Below the pieces are notes generated by a model, which had not been told where the DNA came from, made no database searches, and saw nothing but the letters and a program-made list of their open reading frames with translations. From positions 2,294,001 to 2,358,000 of the forward strand of contig NZ_CP047176.1 in the NCBI RefSeq assembly GCF_009834225.1: a stretch of 64,000 nucleotides of DNA. Reading direction: 5' to 3'. The first letter of the stretch is position 1; every line of letters starts with the position of its first letter. This stretch comes from Rathayibacter sp. VKM Ac-2759 (GTDB lineage: Bacteria > Actinomycetota > Actinomycetes > Actinomycetales > Microbacteriaceae). Shown here in pieces: positions 32,946-41,323 of the stretch. Made by a program: the position numbers and the translations under genes.

Positions 32946-35411
32946 ATGTCTGCGCAAGGAACCACCCGCGGCGGCATGCTCGCCCGCGTGCTCGCGATCG
33001 CCGGAGCGAGCATCGCCGGCGGTCTGCTGATCACCGTCGGCGTCACGCCCGCCCTCGCCGTCACCGGCCTCGCCGAGAACAACCCGATCGGTCTGTTCGA
33101 GACCGTGCCGGAGTACCTCGAGCTGGGCCAGCTGGCGCAGAAGACCGAGATCTACGCCAAGAACACCGACGGCTCCGACCAGCTGCTCGCCTCCTTCTAC
33201 GCGCAGAACCGCGAGGAGGTGGCCTTCGACCAGGTCAGCCAGTTCGTGAAGGACGCCGCGGTCGCCACGGAGGATCCGCGCTTCTACGAGCACGGCGGAG
33301 TCGACCTGCAGGGCACGATCCGCGCGGTCCTCAGCAATGTGTTCGGCGGCGACCTGCAGGGCGGATCCTCGATCACGCAGCAGTACGTGAAGAACGTGCT
33401 CGTGCAGAAGGCCGAGTCGCTGAGCGACACCGACCCCGCCGCCTCCGAGGCCGCCTACGCGGAAGCGACCGCGACCACTCCCGAGCGCAAGCTCAAGGAG
33501 ATGAAGCTCGCCGTCGACCTCGAGAAGAAGTACAGCAAGGACGACATCCTCCTGGGCTACCTGAACATCGCCGGCTTCGGCGGGCAGGTCTACGGGATCC
33601 AGGCGGCGGCCGAGTACTACTTCTCGACGACGGCCGCGAACCTCACGCTGGCGCAGTCGGCGAGCCTCATCGCCACGGTCAACAACCCCAACAACCTGCG
33701 CATCGACGTGCCCGAGAACATCCCCGAGAACAAGGTCCGCCGCGACTACGTCCTCGACCAGATGCTCCAGGAGGGGAAGATCGCCCAGGCCGACCACGAC
33801 GCGGCCGTCGCGGAGGAGGTCGTCCCGGCGATCAATCCGATCCAGACCGGCTGCCAGACCGCCGGGAACGCGGCCTTCTTCTGCGACTACGTCACCCGGG
33901 TGATCCAGAACGACCCGGCCTTCGGCGACACCGAGAACGCGCGCTTCGCGAACTTCCAGCGCGGCGGCTACAAGATCTACACGACGCTCGACCGCGACCT
34001 CCAGGACGTCGCGACCTCGGCGACGAACCAGTGGGTCCCGAAGACGCCCGTCGACGACGTGAACATCGGCAGCGCGACCGTGTCGATGGAGGTCGGCACC
34101 GGGCGCGTGCTCGCCATGGTGCAGAACAAGGACTACGACGCCGCCGGCTCGGTCAACGGCGAGAACTTCTCGGCGATCAACTTCAACACCGACACCGCCT
34201 ACGGAGGGTCGGCCGGGTTCCAGGTCGGCTCGACCTACAAGGTCTTCACCCTCGCGCAGTGGCTCGCGAACGGGCACACCATCTACGAGACCGTGAACGG
34301 CCGCGAGCGCACCTTCGAGGACTTCCCCGCCTCCTGCGCACCCGGGGGCGAGTGGAACGGCGAGTTCGAGGTCAACAACGACGAGAGCGAGAACGGGACC
34401 TTCAGCGTTCTCCAGGGCACCATGCGCTCGATCAACACGGTCTTCGTCGCGATGGCGCAGCAGCTGGACCTCTGCTCGATCCGCGACCAGGCGGCCGCGT
34501 TCGGCGTGAAGACGGCGTCCGGTGCGGAGCTGAGCTACTTCCCCTCGGCGATCCTCGGCTCGGCCGACCAGATCGCCCCGCTCTCGATGGTGACGGCGTT
34601 CGCCGGCTTCGCCAACAACGGCACGGCCTGCAGTGCGATCGCGATCGACTCGATCACCGACTCGGCCGGCGCCGCTGTGCCGCCTCCCGTCTCGACCTGC
34701 AACCAGGCGCTCTCCCCCGAGCTGACGGCGGTCGCGACGGACGCCCTCCAGGACGTCGTCACGGGCGGTACGGCCGCCGCGTCCGATCCCGAGGACGGCA
34801 TCGAGCACATCGGCAAGACCGGGACGACAGACGAGGCGGTGCACACCTGGATGGACGGAGCATCGACGCGCGTCGCCACGGTCGTCTGGGTCGGCAACAT
34901 CACCGGTGACGCCTCGATGCGGAACGTCCTCGTGCGGAACACCGAGTCCGGCACCCGCGCGTACGCCTCGAACCTCCGGCACTACATCTGGAACGCGGTG
35001 ATGACCCGCGCCGATGAGAAGTACGGCGGAGACGACTTCGCCGAGCCCTCCAGCGCCCTGCTGAACGGACGCCAGGTCACCGTCCCGAACGTGACCGGCC
35101 AGTCGATCGACGACGCGACCGAGACCCTCGAGGACCTCGGCTTCGACGTCGAGGAGGGCGCGACCGTCGACTCCGCGGCAGCCGCCGGCACCGTCGCGGG
35201 CACCGATCCCGGTGCGGGGACGACCGCTCCGCGCTACTCGAGCATCACCCTGCTCGTGAGCAACGGCTCGCAGATGCCGGCACCCGCGACGCAGGCGCCC
35301 ACGACGGCGCCGTCCGCGACCGAGACACCGGAGGCGACTCCCGCGCCGGCCGCCACGGAGACACCGGCCGTGACCCCGACGCCCACGTCGACCGGGGACG
35401 TCGAGGAGTGA
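32946..35411 (+). CDS. Bifunctional penicillin-binding protein (class A PBP) with PASTA domain
   Basis: 821 aa. One N-terminal transmembrane segment (about residues 15-40) is followed by a GT51 glycosyltransferase domain with 'VATEDPRFYEHGGVDL' and 'GGSSITQQYVKN'. The transpeptidase has Ser429 in 'GSTYKVF', 'SIN' and 'GKTGTT'. A C-terminal PASTA domain starts 'VTVPNVTGQSIDDATETLED', and the end is a Pro/Thr/Glu-rich tail. It polymerises and crosslinks peptidoglycan outside the membrane; PASTA may sense muropeptide or help localise it. Its stop overlaps the nuclease start (GTGA). Confidence 0.96.
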   Translation: MSAQGTTRGGMLARVLAIAGASIAGGLLITVGVTPALAVTGLAENNPIGLFETVPEYLELGQLAQKTEIYAKNTDGSDQLLASFYAQNREEVAFDQVSQFVKDAAVATEDPRFYEHGGVDLQGTIRAVLSNVFGGDLQGGSSITQQYVKNVLVQKAESLSDTDPAASEAAYAEATATTPERKLKEMKLAVDLEKKYSKDDILLGYLNIAGFGGQVYGIQAAAEYYFSTTAANLTLAQSASLIATVNNPNNLRIDVPENIPENKVRRDYVLDQMLQEGKIAQADHDAAVAEEVVPAINPIQTGCQTAGNAAFFCDYVTRVIQNDPAFGDTENARFANFQRGGYKIYTTLDRDLQDVATSATNQWVPKTPVDDVNIGSATVSMEVGTGRVLAMVQNKDYDAAGSVNGENFSAINFNTDTAYGGSAGFQVGSTYKVFTLAQWLANGHTIYETVNGRERTFEDFPASCAPGGEWNGEFEVNNDESENGTFSVLQGTMRSINTVFVAMAQQLDLCSIRDQAAAFGVKTASGAELSYFPSAILGSADQIAPLSMVTAFAGFANNGTACSAIAIDSITDSAGAAVPPPVSTCNQALSPELTAVATDALQDVVTGGTAAASDPEDGIEHIGKTGTTDEAVHTWMDGASTRVATVVWVGNITGDASMRNVLVRNTESGTRAYASNLRHYIWNAVMTRADEKYGGDDFAEPSSALLNGRQVTVPNVTGQSIDDATETLEDLGFDVEEGATVDSAAAAGTVAGTDPGAGTTAPRYSSITLLVSNGSQMPAPATQAPTTAPSATETPEATPAPAATETPAVTPTPTSTGDVEE

Positions 35412-36211
35412 CCGGCTTCGACGGCTCGTTCCTCGGCCCGGTGGTCGGCCCGCTCCGCCCCGCCTCCGAGCGCGAGACCCGCGAGCTGCCGTACACGCAC
35501 TTCGAGGTGCTGCTCGACCCCGAGCGGCGGCTGGCCCTGTCGACCGCGGTGAACATCGACGGCGCCCAGCTGGTCGAGCTCGGCCGCGGCGACGACTGGC
35601 ACCTCGACGACCGCGTCCCCGCCTCCGAGCAGACGGGCCCCGAGGTCTACGCCCGCAACGACTTCGACCGCGGCCACCTCGTCCGCCGCCGAGACCCGGT
35701 GTGGGGCGAGCCGGCCGAGGCGCGCGCGGCGAACACCGACAGCTTCTGCTACACGAACGCGGCGCCGCAGGCGAGCGGCTTCAACCAGTCGAAGGAGCTG
35801 TGGCTCGGCCTCGAGACGCTGGTGCTCGACTACGCGCAGACGTGGCGCACCCGCCTCGACGTCTTCACCGGGCCCGTGCTCGCCGACGACGACCCGGTGT
35901 ACCGCGGAGTCGGCATCCCGCGCCGGTTCTGGAAGATCGCGGCCTGGAGTCCCGACGGCGAGACCCTCGCGGCCAGCGCCTATCTCCTCGACCAGTCCGA
36001 CCTCGTCGAGGGCATCACCCGCGAGGGCCTCGTGCCGCTGGGCGGGTTCCGCACCTTCCAGGTCGCCGTCTCGCAGATCGGCGAGCTGACGGGGCTGGAC
36101 GTCGACGTGCTCGCGGCGGCGGACGTCCGCGGAAACGAGGGCCTGCGCCCCTCTCCGCCGCGCGAGCTGACGGCTCCGCAGGACGTCGCGGCCGGTCTCG
36201 CCGCCCGCTGA
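35408..36211 (+). CDS. DNA/RNA non-specific endonuclease (NUC/beta-beta-alpha-metal family)
   Basis: 267 aa from GTG 35408, overlapping the PBP stop. The active-site motif 'NDFDRGHLVRRRD' places the catalytic His near residue 90. 'NTDSFCYTNAAPQ' supplies the metal-binding Asn region and 'FNQSKELWLGLE' the following helix. This is the Serratia nuclease fold. Most relatives are secreted, but the N-terminus (MTGFDGSFLGPVVGP) has no hydrophobic signal, so an intracellular or unusually exported enzyme is implied. Coupling to a cell-wall synthase is unexplained. Confidence 0.88.
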   Translation: MTGFDGSFLGPVVGPLRPASERETRELPYTHFEVLLDPERRLALSTAVNIDGAQLVELGRGDDWHLDDRVPASEQTGPEVYARNDFDRGHLVRRRDPVWGEPAEARAANTDSFCYTNAAPQASGFNQSKELWLGLETLVLDYAQTWRTRLDVFTGPVLADDDPVYRGVGIPRRFWKIAAWSPDGETLAASAYLLDQSDLVEGITREGLVPLGGFRTFQVAVSQIGELTGLDVDVLAAADVRGNEGLRPSPPRELTAPQDVAAGLAAR

Positions 36212-36236
36212 TCCACAGGGGGTCCAGGATGGGGGC

Positions 36237-37079
36237 ATGAGCTCCCCCGTCCTCGTCGAGATCGTCTCCGGTGCCGCACTGCTGCGTGATCCCGATGCGG
36301 GGCTCGTGCGCGTCGACGAGCCCGGCTACCTGCGGGGCGACGGCGTCTTCGAGACCCTGGCGGTGATCCACGGCCGGCCGCACGGGCTCGACGAGCACCT
36401 GCGCCGGCTCAGGGCCTCTGCGGAGGCGATCGGTCTGCCGCTCCCCGACGACGAGGCGTGGACCGCCGCCGTGGCGCTCGCGCTCGACGAGCACGACGAG
36501 GGCGAGGACCTCTCGGTGCGCCTGGTCGCCGGATGGCGCGACGCCGACGGGGCGCGCTGCACCGTCCGCGTCGAGCCGACCGCCGATTCCCGCGCCCTCC
36601 GCACGAGCGGAGTCGCGGTGGCCGTCCTCGACCGCGGATACGCGCGCGGCGCGACCGACGCGGCGCCGTGGCTGCTCGGCGGCGTGAAGACGACCTCGGG
36701 AGCCGTCACCCGCGCCGCTCTGCGCGAGGCCCGCCTCCGCGACGCCGACGACGTGGTCTGGCGCACGAGCGACAGCTGGCTGCTCGAGGGCGCGACGTCG
36801 AGCCTGGTGCTGCTGCTCGACGGTGCGCTGGTGACTCCCGATGCCGGCCGCGGCATCCTCGACGGGACGACGGTGGAGCGGGTGCTGGCGATCGGTGCCG
36901 ACCGCGGCCTCGCCTCGGCGCGCCGCGCCCTGCCGGTCGCCGCCCTGACCGGGGCGGAGGCGGCCTGGCTCGTCTCGAGCACGCGTCGCGCGATCCCGAT
37001 CCGGGCGGTCGACGGCACCCCGCTGGCGATCGACCACGCCCTCACCGCCGCCTTCGAGGCCGGCCTGCTCGCCGGCTGA
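36237..37079 (+). CDS. Class IV aminotransferase-fold protein, aminodeoxychorismate lyase-like
   Basis: 280 aa, ATG 36237. Fold-type IV features are 'GYLRGDGVFETLAVIHGRP', the PLP Lys in 'LLGGVKTTSGAVTRAALREA' and 'WLLEGATSSLVLLLDGALVT'. It matches ADC lyase/D-amino-acid aminotransferase-like proteins annotated as PabC in actinobacteria. As the gene at 14631 sits next to pabB, this one may be a second lyase or an aminotransferase. It lies 25 bp after the nuclease gene, likely in the same transcript, and ends at a long terminator hairpin. Confidence 0.85.
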   Translation: MSSPVLVEIVSGAALLRDPDAGLVRVDEPGYLRGDGVFETLAVIHGRPHGLDEHLRRLRASAEAIGLPLPDDEAWTAAVALALDEHDEGEDLSVRLVAGWRDADGARCTVRVEPTADSRALRTSGVAVAVLDRGYARGATDAAPWLLGGVKTTSGAVTRAALREARLRDADDVVWRTSDSWLLEGATSSLVLLLDGALVTPDAGRGILDGTTVERVLAIGADRGLASARRALPVAALTGAEAAWLVSSTRRAIPIRAVDGTPLAIDHALTAAFEAGLLAG

Positions 37080-37103
37080 CACGGACGGCTCTGCGGTGGC
37101 AGT

Positions 37104-37169
37104 GAGGGAACCCCGAACCGTCGAGGCCGCCCGTGAGGGAGGGACCCCTCGACGGTCCGGGGTTCCCTC
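37104..37169. terminator. Long bidirectional terminator hairpin (GGAACCCCG family)
   Basis: Arms of 23 bp with one mismatch: the left begins GAGGGAACCCCG and ends GTCGAGG (37104-37126); the right begins CCTCGACGG and ends GGGGTTCCCTC (37147-37169). It sits between the converging class IV enzyme and cofC genes. The same core recurs at 52067-52126 and, in part, at 62447-62475. Confidence 0.85.
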
Positions 37170-37178
37170 GGTGTCCCG

Positions 37179-37796
37179 TCAGGCCGCGGCCTCGAGGGCC
37201 CGGGCGGTGCGCGGGCCGACGCCGGCCGCCTCCGCGTCGCGCAGGTCGTCGACGGTGTCGACGTCTAGCCGCAGGGTGGAGGAGCGCGGCACGTCGACGG
37301 CCGTGCAGCCGGCCGCGAGATGACGCGCGAACGAGCCGGGGCCGAAGGCGGGCGTGACCGTCGTGCGGGCATCGAGGAGCAGCGCCGTGGTCCCCGTCCC
37401 CGCCCGGTCGGGAACGACGGCCGGCAGAGCGACGGGCGTGCGGAGCGCGCGGTCGAGATCGGCGGGCGCGAGCGCGGGAAGGTCGCCGGTGAGCGCGATG
37501 ACGCGTGCCGACGGCCGTGCGGTCAGCGCGTGCGCCACTCCGATCGCCACGGCTGCGTTCAGGGTGCCGGGATCGGCGACCACGACGACGCCGGGATCGG
37601 CCGCGACCGCCCGGGCCGCCGCCTCCGCGTCGGAGGTGACGAGCACCAGTGTCGCGACGTCGTGCGCCGAGCGCACGGCCGCCAGAGTGTCGAGGAGGAA
37701 CGCCTCGGCCAGCGCGGACCGCGCCTCGAGCTCCAGCCGCGTCTTCGACGAGCCGCGGCCCTTGAAGACGACGACGGCGCTCCAGCCGGTGCTCAC
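37179..37796 (-). CDS. cofC: 2-phospho-L-lactate/PEP guanylyltransferase of F420 synthesis
   Basis: 205 aa from GTG 37796, overlapping the cofE stop as GTGA. Features match CofC/FbiD: N-terminal nucleotide-binding '[16 protein letters not shown]', '[10 protein letters not shown]' and '[15 protein letters not shown]', with a C-terminal '[14 protein letters not shown]'. It activates 2-phospholactate, or phosphoenolpyruvate in actinobacteria, with GTP for transfer to Fo. Adjacent cofE places it firmly in F420 biosynthesis. CofD and CofG/H genes are not in the window. Confidence 0.9.
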   Translation of the reverse strand: MSTGWSAVVVFKGRGSSKTRLELEARSALAEAFLLDTLAAVRSAHDVATLVLVTSDAEAAARAVAADPGVVVVADPGTLNAAVAIGVAHALTARPSARVIALTGDLPALAPADLDRALRTPVALPAVVPDRAGTGTTALLLDARTTVTPAFGPGSFARHLAAGCTAVDVPRSSTLRLDVDTVDDLRDAEAAGVGPRTARALEAAA

Positions 37797-38581
37797 CGCT
37801 CCCCCGCGGCGGCCCTGCCCGCTGCGAAGCCCTCGGCGTACGCCTCGTCGGCGCCGAGCCGGAACATGTCGTCGGGGCCGGTGCGGGTCAGCGTGCGCGC
37901 CCCGGGCGCGTCGAGCCCGGTCACGAGCCGCTCCAGCCCGCGGACGATCGCGACCGGGCGGCCGCTCGACTTGCCCTTCACCAGGTCGCCGAGCGCCGCG
38001 ATCTCGTCGGCGACGGCCGGCATGGTGACGCCGAGAGTGCGCCCGAGCGCGTCGGTCGCTCCGCGGAGGTCGTCGACGACGTCGAGACCGGCCGCTCCGA
38101 TCGCCGCGTCGGTCTGGCCCACGCGCCACGCCCGGCCCAGGGTGTCGCTGACGATCACGGCGACCCGGGCGCCGAGGCGCTCGCGCAGACCCGCGCAGAG
38201 GCGACGGGCCGAGTCGTCCGGATCCACCGGCAGGAGCAGCACCGTGCCGTCGGCGACGTTGCTCGAGTCGACGCCCGCCGCGGCCTGGACGATGCCGAGC
38301 CGGTTCTCGACGATGCGCGTGACGCCGTGGGCGTGCGCGCGGGTGGCGACGACGCGGACGGTCTCGGCGGTGATCGCGTCCTCGCGGTCCTCGGCGGCGA
38401 CGAGCCTGCCCTCCGCCTTCGAGACGATCTTGCTGGTCACCACGAGGATGTCGCCGTCGATCGGGCGGTCCTCCTCGGCAGCCGAGGCGACGGAGGCGAG
38501 GATCAGCTCGAGGAGGTCGTCGCCGGGCACGACCTCGGGGATCCCGTCGAGGGTCCAGGCCTGCACTCGCGTCGCACTCAC
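37793..38581 (-). CDS. cofE: Coenzyme F420-0:L-glutamate ligase
   Basis: 262 aa from GTG 38581 ([17 protein letters not shown]). CofE hallmarks are '[18 protein letters not shown]', '[18 protein letters not shown]' and '[20 protein letters not shown]'. It adds glutamates to F420-0 in a GTP- and metal-dependent reaction. Mycobacterial FbiB fuses this domain to an FMN reductase that reduces dehydro-F420. Here the gene is single-domain, so that reductase must be separate if PEP is the precursor. It is coupled to cofC and lies 44 bp after coaD. Confidence 0.92.
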   Translation of the reverse strand: MSATRVQAWTLDGIPEVVPGDDLLELILASVASAAEEDRPIDGDILVVTSKIVSKAEGRLVAAEDREDAITAETVRVVATRAHAHGVTRIVENRLGIVQAAAGVDSSNVADGTVLLLPVDPDDSARRLCAGLRERLGARVAVIVSDTLGRAWRVGQTDAAIGAAGLDVVDDLRGATDALGRTLGVTMPAVADEIAALGDLVKGKSSGRPVAIVRGLERLVTGLDAPGARTLTRTGPDDMFRLGADEAYAEGFAAGRAAAGER

Positions 38582-38625
38582 CCCTCCATTCTCGCGGGCG
38601 GTGAGGCGCTCACGGGACCGCGGGA

Positions 38626-39105
38626 TCAGGAGGTGAGGAACGCGGCGACCGCGGGCGGCACGTACGGCGAGATGTCGCCGCCGAGGCTCGAGACCTGGCG
38701 GACGAGCGAGCTCGAGACGTGCGCGTGCGCGGGGTCCGGCAGGAGGAACACCGTCTCGACGTGGGCGAGGTTGCGGTTCACGATCGCCATCGGCGTCTCG
38801 TACGCGACGTCGACCTGCGAGCGGATGCCCTTGACGAGGACGCTCGCCCCGACGTCCGTGCAGTAGTCGACGAGGAGCCCCATGCTCCACGACGAGACGA
38901 CGAACGACCCCTCGAGGCCCGCCTCCTCGATCGACTGCTCGATCAGCGCGACGCGCTGCGTGATCGGCAGGAGGGCGGTCTTGGCCGGGTTGTGCACGAC
39001 GACGACGTGCAGCTCGTCGACGAGGCGCGCGGCGCGCTCGATGACGTCGAGATGCCCGAGCGTGACGGGGTCGAACGAACCGGGGACGACGGCGATGCGG
39101 ACCAT
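38626..39105 (-). CDS. coaD: Phosphopantetheine adenylyltransferase
   Basis: 159 aa, standard length. The nucleotidyltransferase motif '[19 protein letters not shown]' begins near residue 8 and the C-terminal '[18 protein letters not shown]' carries the second signature. It transfers AMP from ATP to 4'-phosphopantetheine, the penultimate CoA step. ATG 39105 has a TACGCT box exactly 6 nt upstream, so it probably has its own leaderless promoter in addition to read-through from recG. Confidence 0.97.
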   Translation of the reverse strand: MVRIAVVPGSFDPVTLGHLDVIERAARLVDELHVVVVHNPAKTALLPITQRVALIEQSIEEAGLEGSFVVSSWSMGLLVDYCTDVGASVLVKGIRSQVDVAYETPMAIVNRNLAHVETVFLLPDPAHAHVSSSLVRQVSSLGGDISPYVPPAVAAFLTS

Positions 39106-39111
39106 TCCGAA

Positions 39112-39117
39112 AGCGTA
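39112..39117 (-). promoter_or_regulatory. -10 element of coaD
   Basis: TACGCT on the minus strand with 6 nt to ATG 39105; leaderless promoter candidate. Confidence 0.45.
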
Positions 39118-39153
39118 GCCGCCGAGGGCGACGCCTCCTTGGACGGGGGTCGT

Positions 39154-41316
39154 TCAGCTCTTGGCGAGGAACTCGCGGTCGCGCTCCTGCACTCGGCGCT
39201 CGAGCGCCGCGCGGAGGCGGTCGTGACCCGCGAGCACCGGATCCCCCTCGAGCAGCCGCTCGGCCAGCGCCCGGGCCTCGACGATGAGCGGCGCGTCCTG
39301 CACCACGCGCAGCAGACGGAGGGAGGAGCGCCCGCCCGACTGCGAGTCGCCGAGCACGTCGCCCTCGCGCCGCAGCTCCAGGTCGACCTCGGCGAGCTCG
39401 AAGCCGTCGAGCGTCGCCGCGACCGCCTCGACGCGCTCCCGCGCGATCGTCCCCGCCTCCGATGCGGTGACGAACAGGCACACGCCCGGCACGCCGCCGC
39501 GCCCGATCCGCCCGCGCAGCTGGTGCAGCTGCGAGACGCCGAAGCGCTCGGCGTCGAGGACGATCATCATCGACGCGTTCGGCACGTCGACTCCCACCTC
39601 GATCACGGTCGTCGAGACGAGCACGTCGATCTCCCCCGCCGCGAAGGCCCGCATCACGGCGTCCTTCTCGTCGGTCGTCATGCGGCCGTGCAGGGCGGCC
39701 GAGCGGCGCTGGGACAGCAGGGCGTGCGCGCGCACCCCCTCGATCGTCTGGGCGACGGTCGAGAGCGGGGTGGCCGCGTCCTCGGGAGCGACGGCACCCT
39801 CCGCGACCTCGCCCGGCTCGATCGCGGGGCACACGATGTAGATCTGGTGACCCGCCCGGATCTCCTCCTCGGCCCGCTCCCACGCCCTGGCGATCAGCCC
39901 GGGCTTGTCGGTGAGGGACACGACGTGGCTCGTGATGCCGGGGCGCCCCGCGGGCAGCTCGCGGATGGTCGAGGTGTCGAGATCGCCGAAGACGGTCATC
40001 GCGACCGTCCGCGGGATCGGAGTCGCGGTGAGCACGAGCACGTGGGGCGGCGTCGCTCCCTTGCGGCGCAAAGTGTCGCGCTGGTCGACTCCGAAGCGGT
40101 GCTGCTCGTCGATGACGACGAGGGCGAGATCGTAGAACGAGACCTTGTCGCCGAGGAGCGCGTGCGTGCCGACGACGATCTTCGCGGTCCCCGAGACGAT
40201 GCGCAGCAGCGCCGCTCGTCGCTCCGCGGCGCCGAGGCCGCCGGTGAGCAGCGTCGGCACCAGCTCGGCCGAGAGCGCGGGGCCGAGGGTCTTCACGATC
40301 GAGCGCAGGTGCTGCCCGGCGAGCACCTCGGTCGGCGCGAGCAGGGCGGCCTGACCGCCGCTCTCGGCCGCCGTCAGCATCGCGCGCAGCGCCACCAGCG
40401 TCTTGCCCGAGCCGACCTCGCCCTGCACCAGCCGCGACATCGGGCTCTCGGTCGCCAGGTCGTCCGCGATCTCGGCTCCGACGGCCCGCTGGTCGCCGGT
40501 GAGGTCGAACGGCAGGGCGGAGTCGAAGCGCTCCAGCAGACCGCCGGGCGAGGGCGTCCGCGCCGTCGCCGGGGTGGCCTTCGCGGCCAACCGCCGCTCG
40601 AGCAGGGCGAGCTGCAGGAGGAACGCCTCGTGGAAGCGCAGGGTCTCGCGCGCCTGCGCTTCCTCGCCCTCGCGCTGCGGCCGGTGGATGAGCTCGAGCG
40701 CCTCGCCGAGGGGCATCAGCGACCGGCCGGCGCGCACCGACTCGGGTATCGGGTCGGGGACCTCGCCCAGACCGTCGAGCAGGACGGCCATCGCGGCCTG
40801 GAGCTGCCAGCTCGAGATCGCGCTCGTCGCGGGGTAGATCGGGATCGGCCGCTCCGCCCAGTCCTTCGCGAGCTCGACCCCGCCGGCCGCGACGGCCTCC
40901 TCCTCGTCGAAGAGGCGGTAGTCGGGGTGGGTGAGCTGCTTCGTGGTGCGGAACATCGAGACGGTGCCGGCGAAGATCCCCCGCGCGCCGCGGTGCAGCT
41001 GCGCCTTCCGCCACGGCTGCCCGAAGAAGGTGAGCGAGAGGGTGCCCGTGCCGTCCGAGATGATCACCTCGAGCAGACTCCCCCTGCGGTTCTTCATCGG
41101 CCGCTCGTGCACCTCGCGCACCTCGGCCACGATCGTGACGCTCTCGCCGACCGGAAGCTGCGAGAGCGCGGTCAGCTCGCCGCGCTTGGCGTACCGGCGC
41201 GGGTAGTGCCCGAGCAGCTCGCCGACCGTGCGGTAGCCGAACGCCTTCTCGACGGCGGCCGCCGTGCGCGGGCCGACCGCCGCCGCGAGGCCGGCGTCGA
41301 GGGGGTCCTGGATCAC
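39154..41316 (-). CDS. recG: ATP-dependent DNA helicase RecG
   Basis: 720 aa from GTG 41316. An N-terminal wedge/OB domain (around '[14 protein letters not shown]') precedes superfamily-2 helicase motifs: Walker A '[15 protein letters not shown]', DEAH-like '[15 protein letters not shown]' and motif III '[14 protein letters not shown]'. The later '[18 protein letters not shown]' and '[13 protein letters not shown]' are motifs of the second RecA lobe. It remodels stalled forks and Holliday junctions. It lies 7 bp after the transglutaminase gene, apparently in the same transcript. Confidence 0.97.
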   Translation of the reverse strand: MIQDPLDAGLAAAVGPRTAAAVEKAFGYRTVGELLGHYPRRYAKRGELTALSQLPVGESVTIVAEVREVHERPMKNRRGSLLEVIISDGTGTLSLTFFGQPWRKAQLHRGARGIFAGTVSMFRTTKQLTHPDYRLFDEEEAVAAGGVELAKDWAERPIPIYPATSAISSWQLQAAMAVLLDGLGEVPDPIPESVRAGRSLMPLGEALELIHRPQREGEEAQARETLRFHEAFLLQLALLERRLAAKATPATARTPSPGGLLERFDSALPFDLTGDQRAVGAEIADDLATESPMSRLVQGEVGSGKTLVALRAMLTAAESGGQAALLAPTEVLAGQHLRSIVKTLGPALSAELVPTLLTGGLGAAERRAALLRIVSGTAKIVVGTHALLGDKVSFYDLALVVIDEQHRFGVDQRDTLRRKGATPPHVLVLTATPIPRTVAMTVFGDLDTSTIRELPAGRPGITSHVVSLTDKPGLIARAWERAEEEIRAGHQIYIVCPAIEPGEVAEGAVAPEDAATPLSTVAQTIEGVRAHALLSQRRSAALHGRMTTDEKDAVMRAFAAGEIDVLVSTTVIEVGVDVPNASMMIVLDAERFGVSQLHQLRGRIGRGGVPGVCLFVTASEAGTIARERVEAVAATLDGFELAEVDLELRREGDVLGDSQSGGRSSLRLLRVVQDAPLIVEARALAERLLEGDPVLAGHDRLRAALERRVQERDREFLAKS

Positions 41317-41323
41317 CTTGCGA

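Noticed and set aside
32946..37079. PBP-nuclease-class IV enzyme trio as a new defence or toxin system.
   Set aside because: The PBP and PabC-like proteins are ordinary housekeeping families. Only the nuclease is out of place, so I kept it as a single observation.
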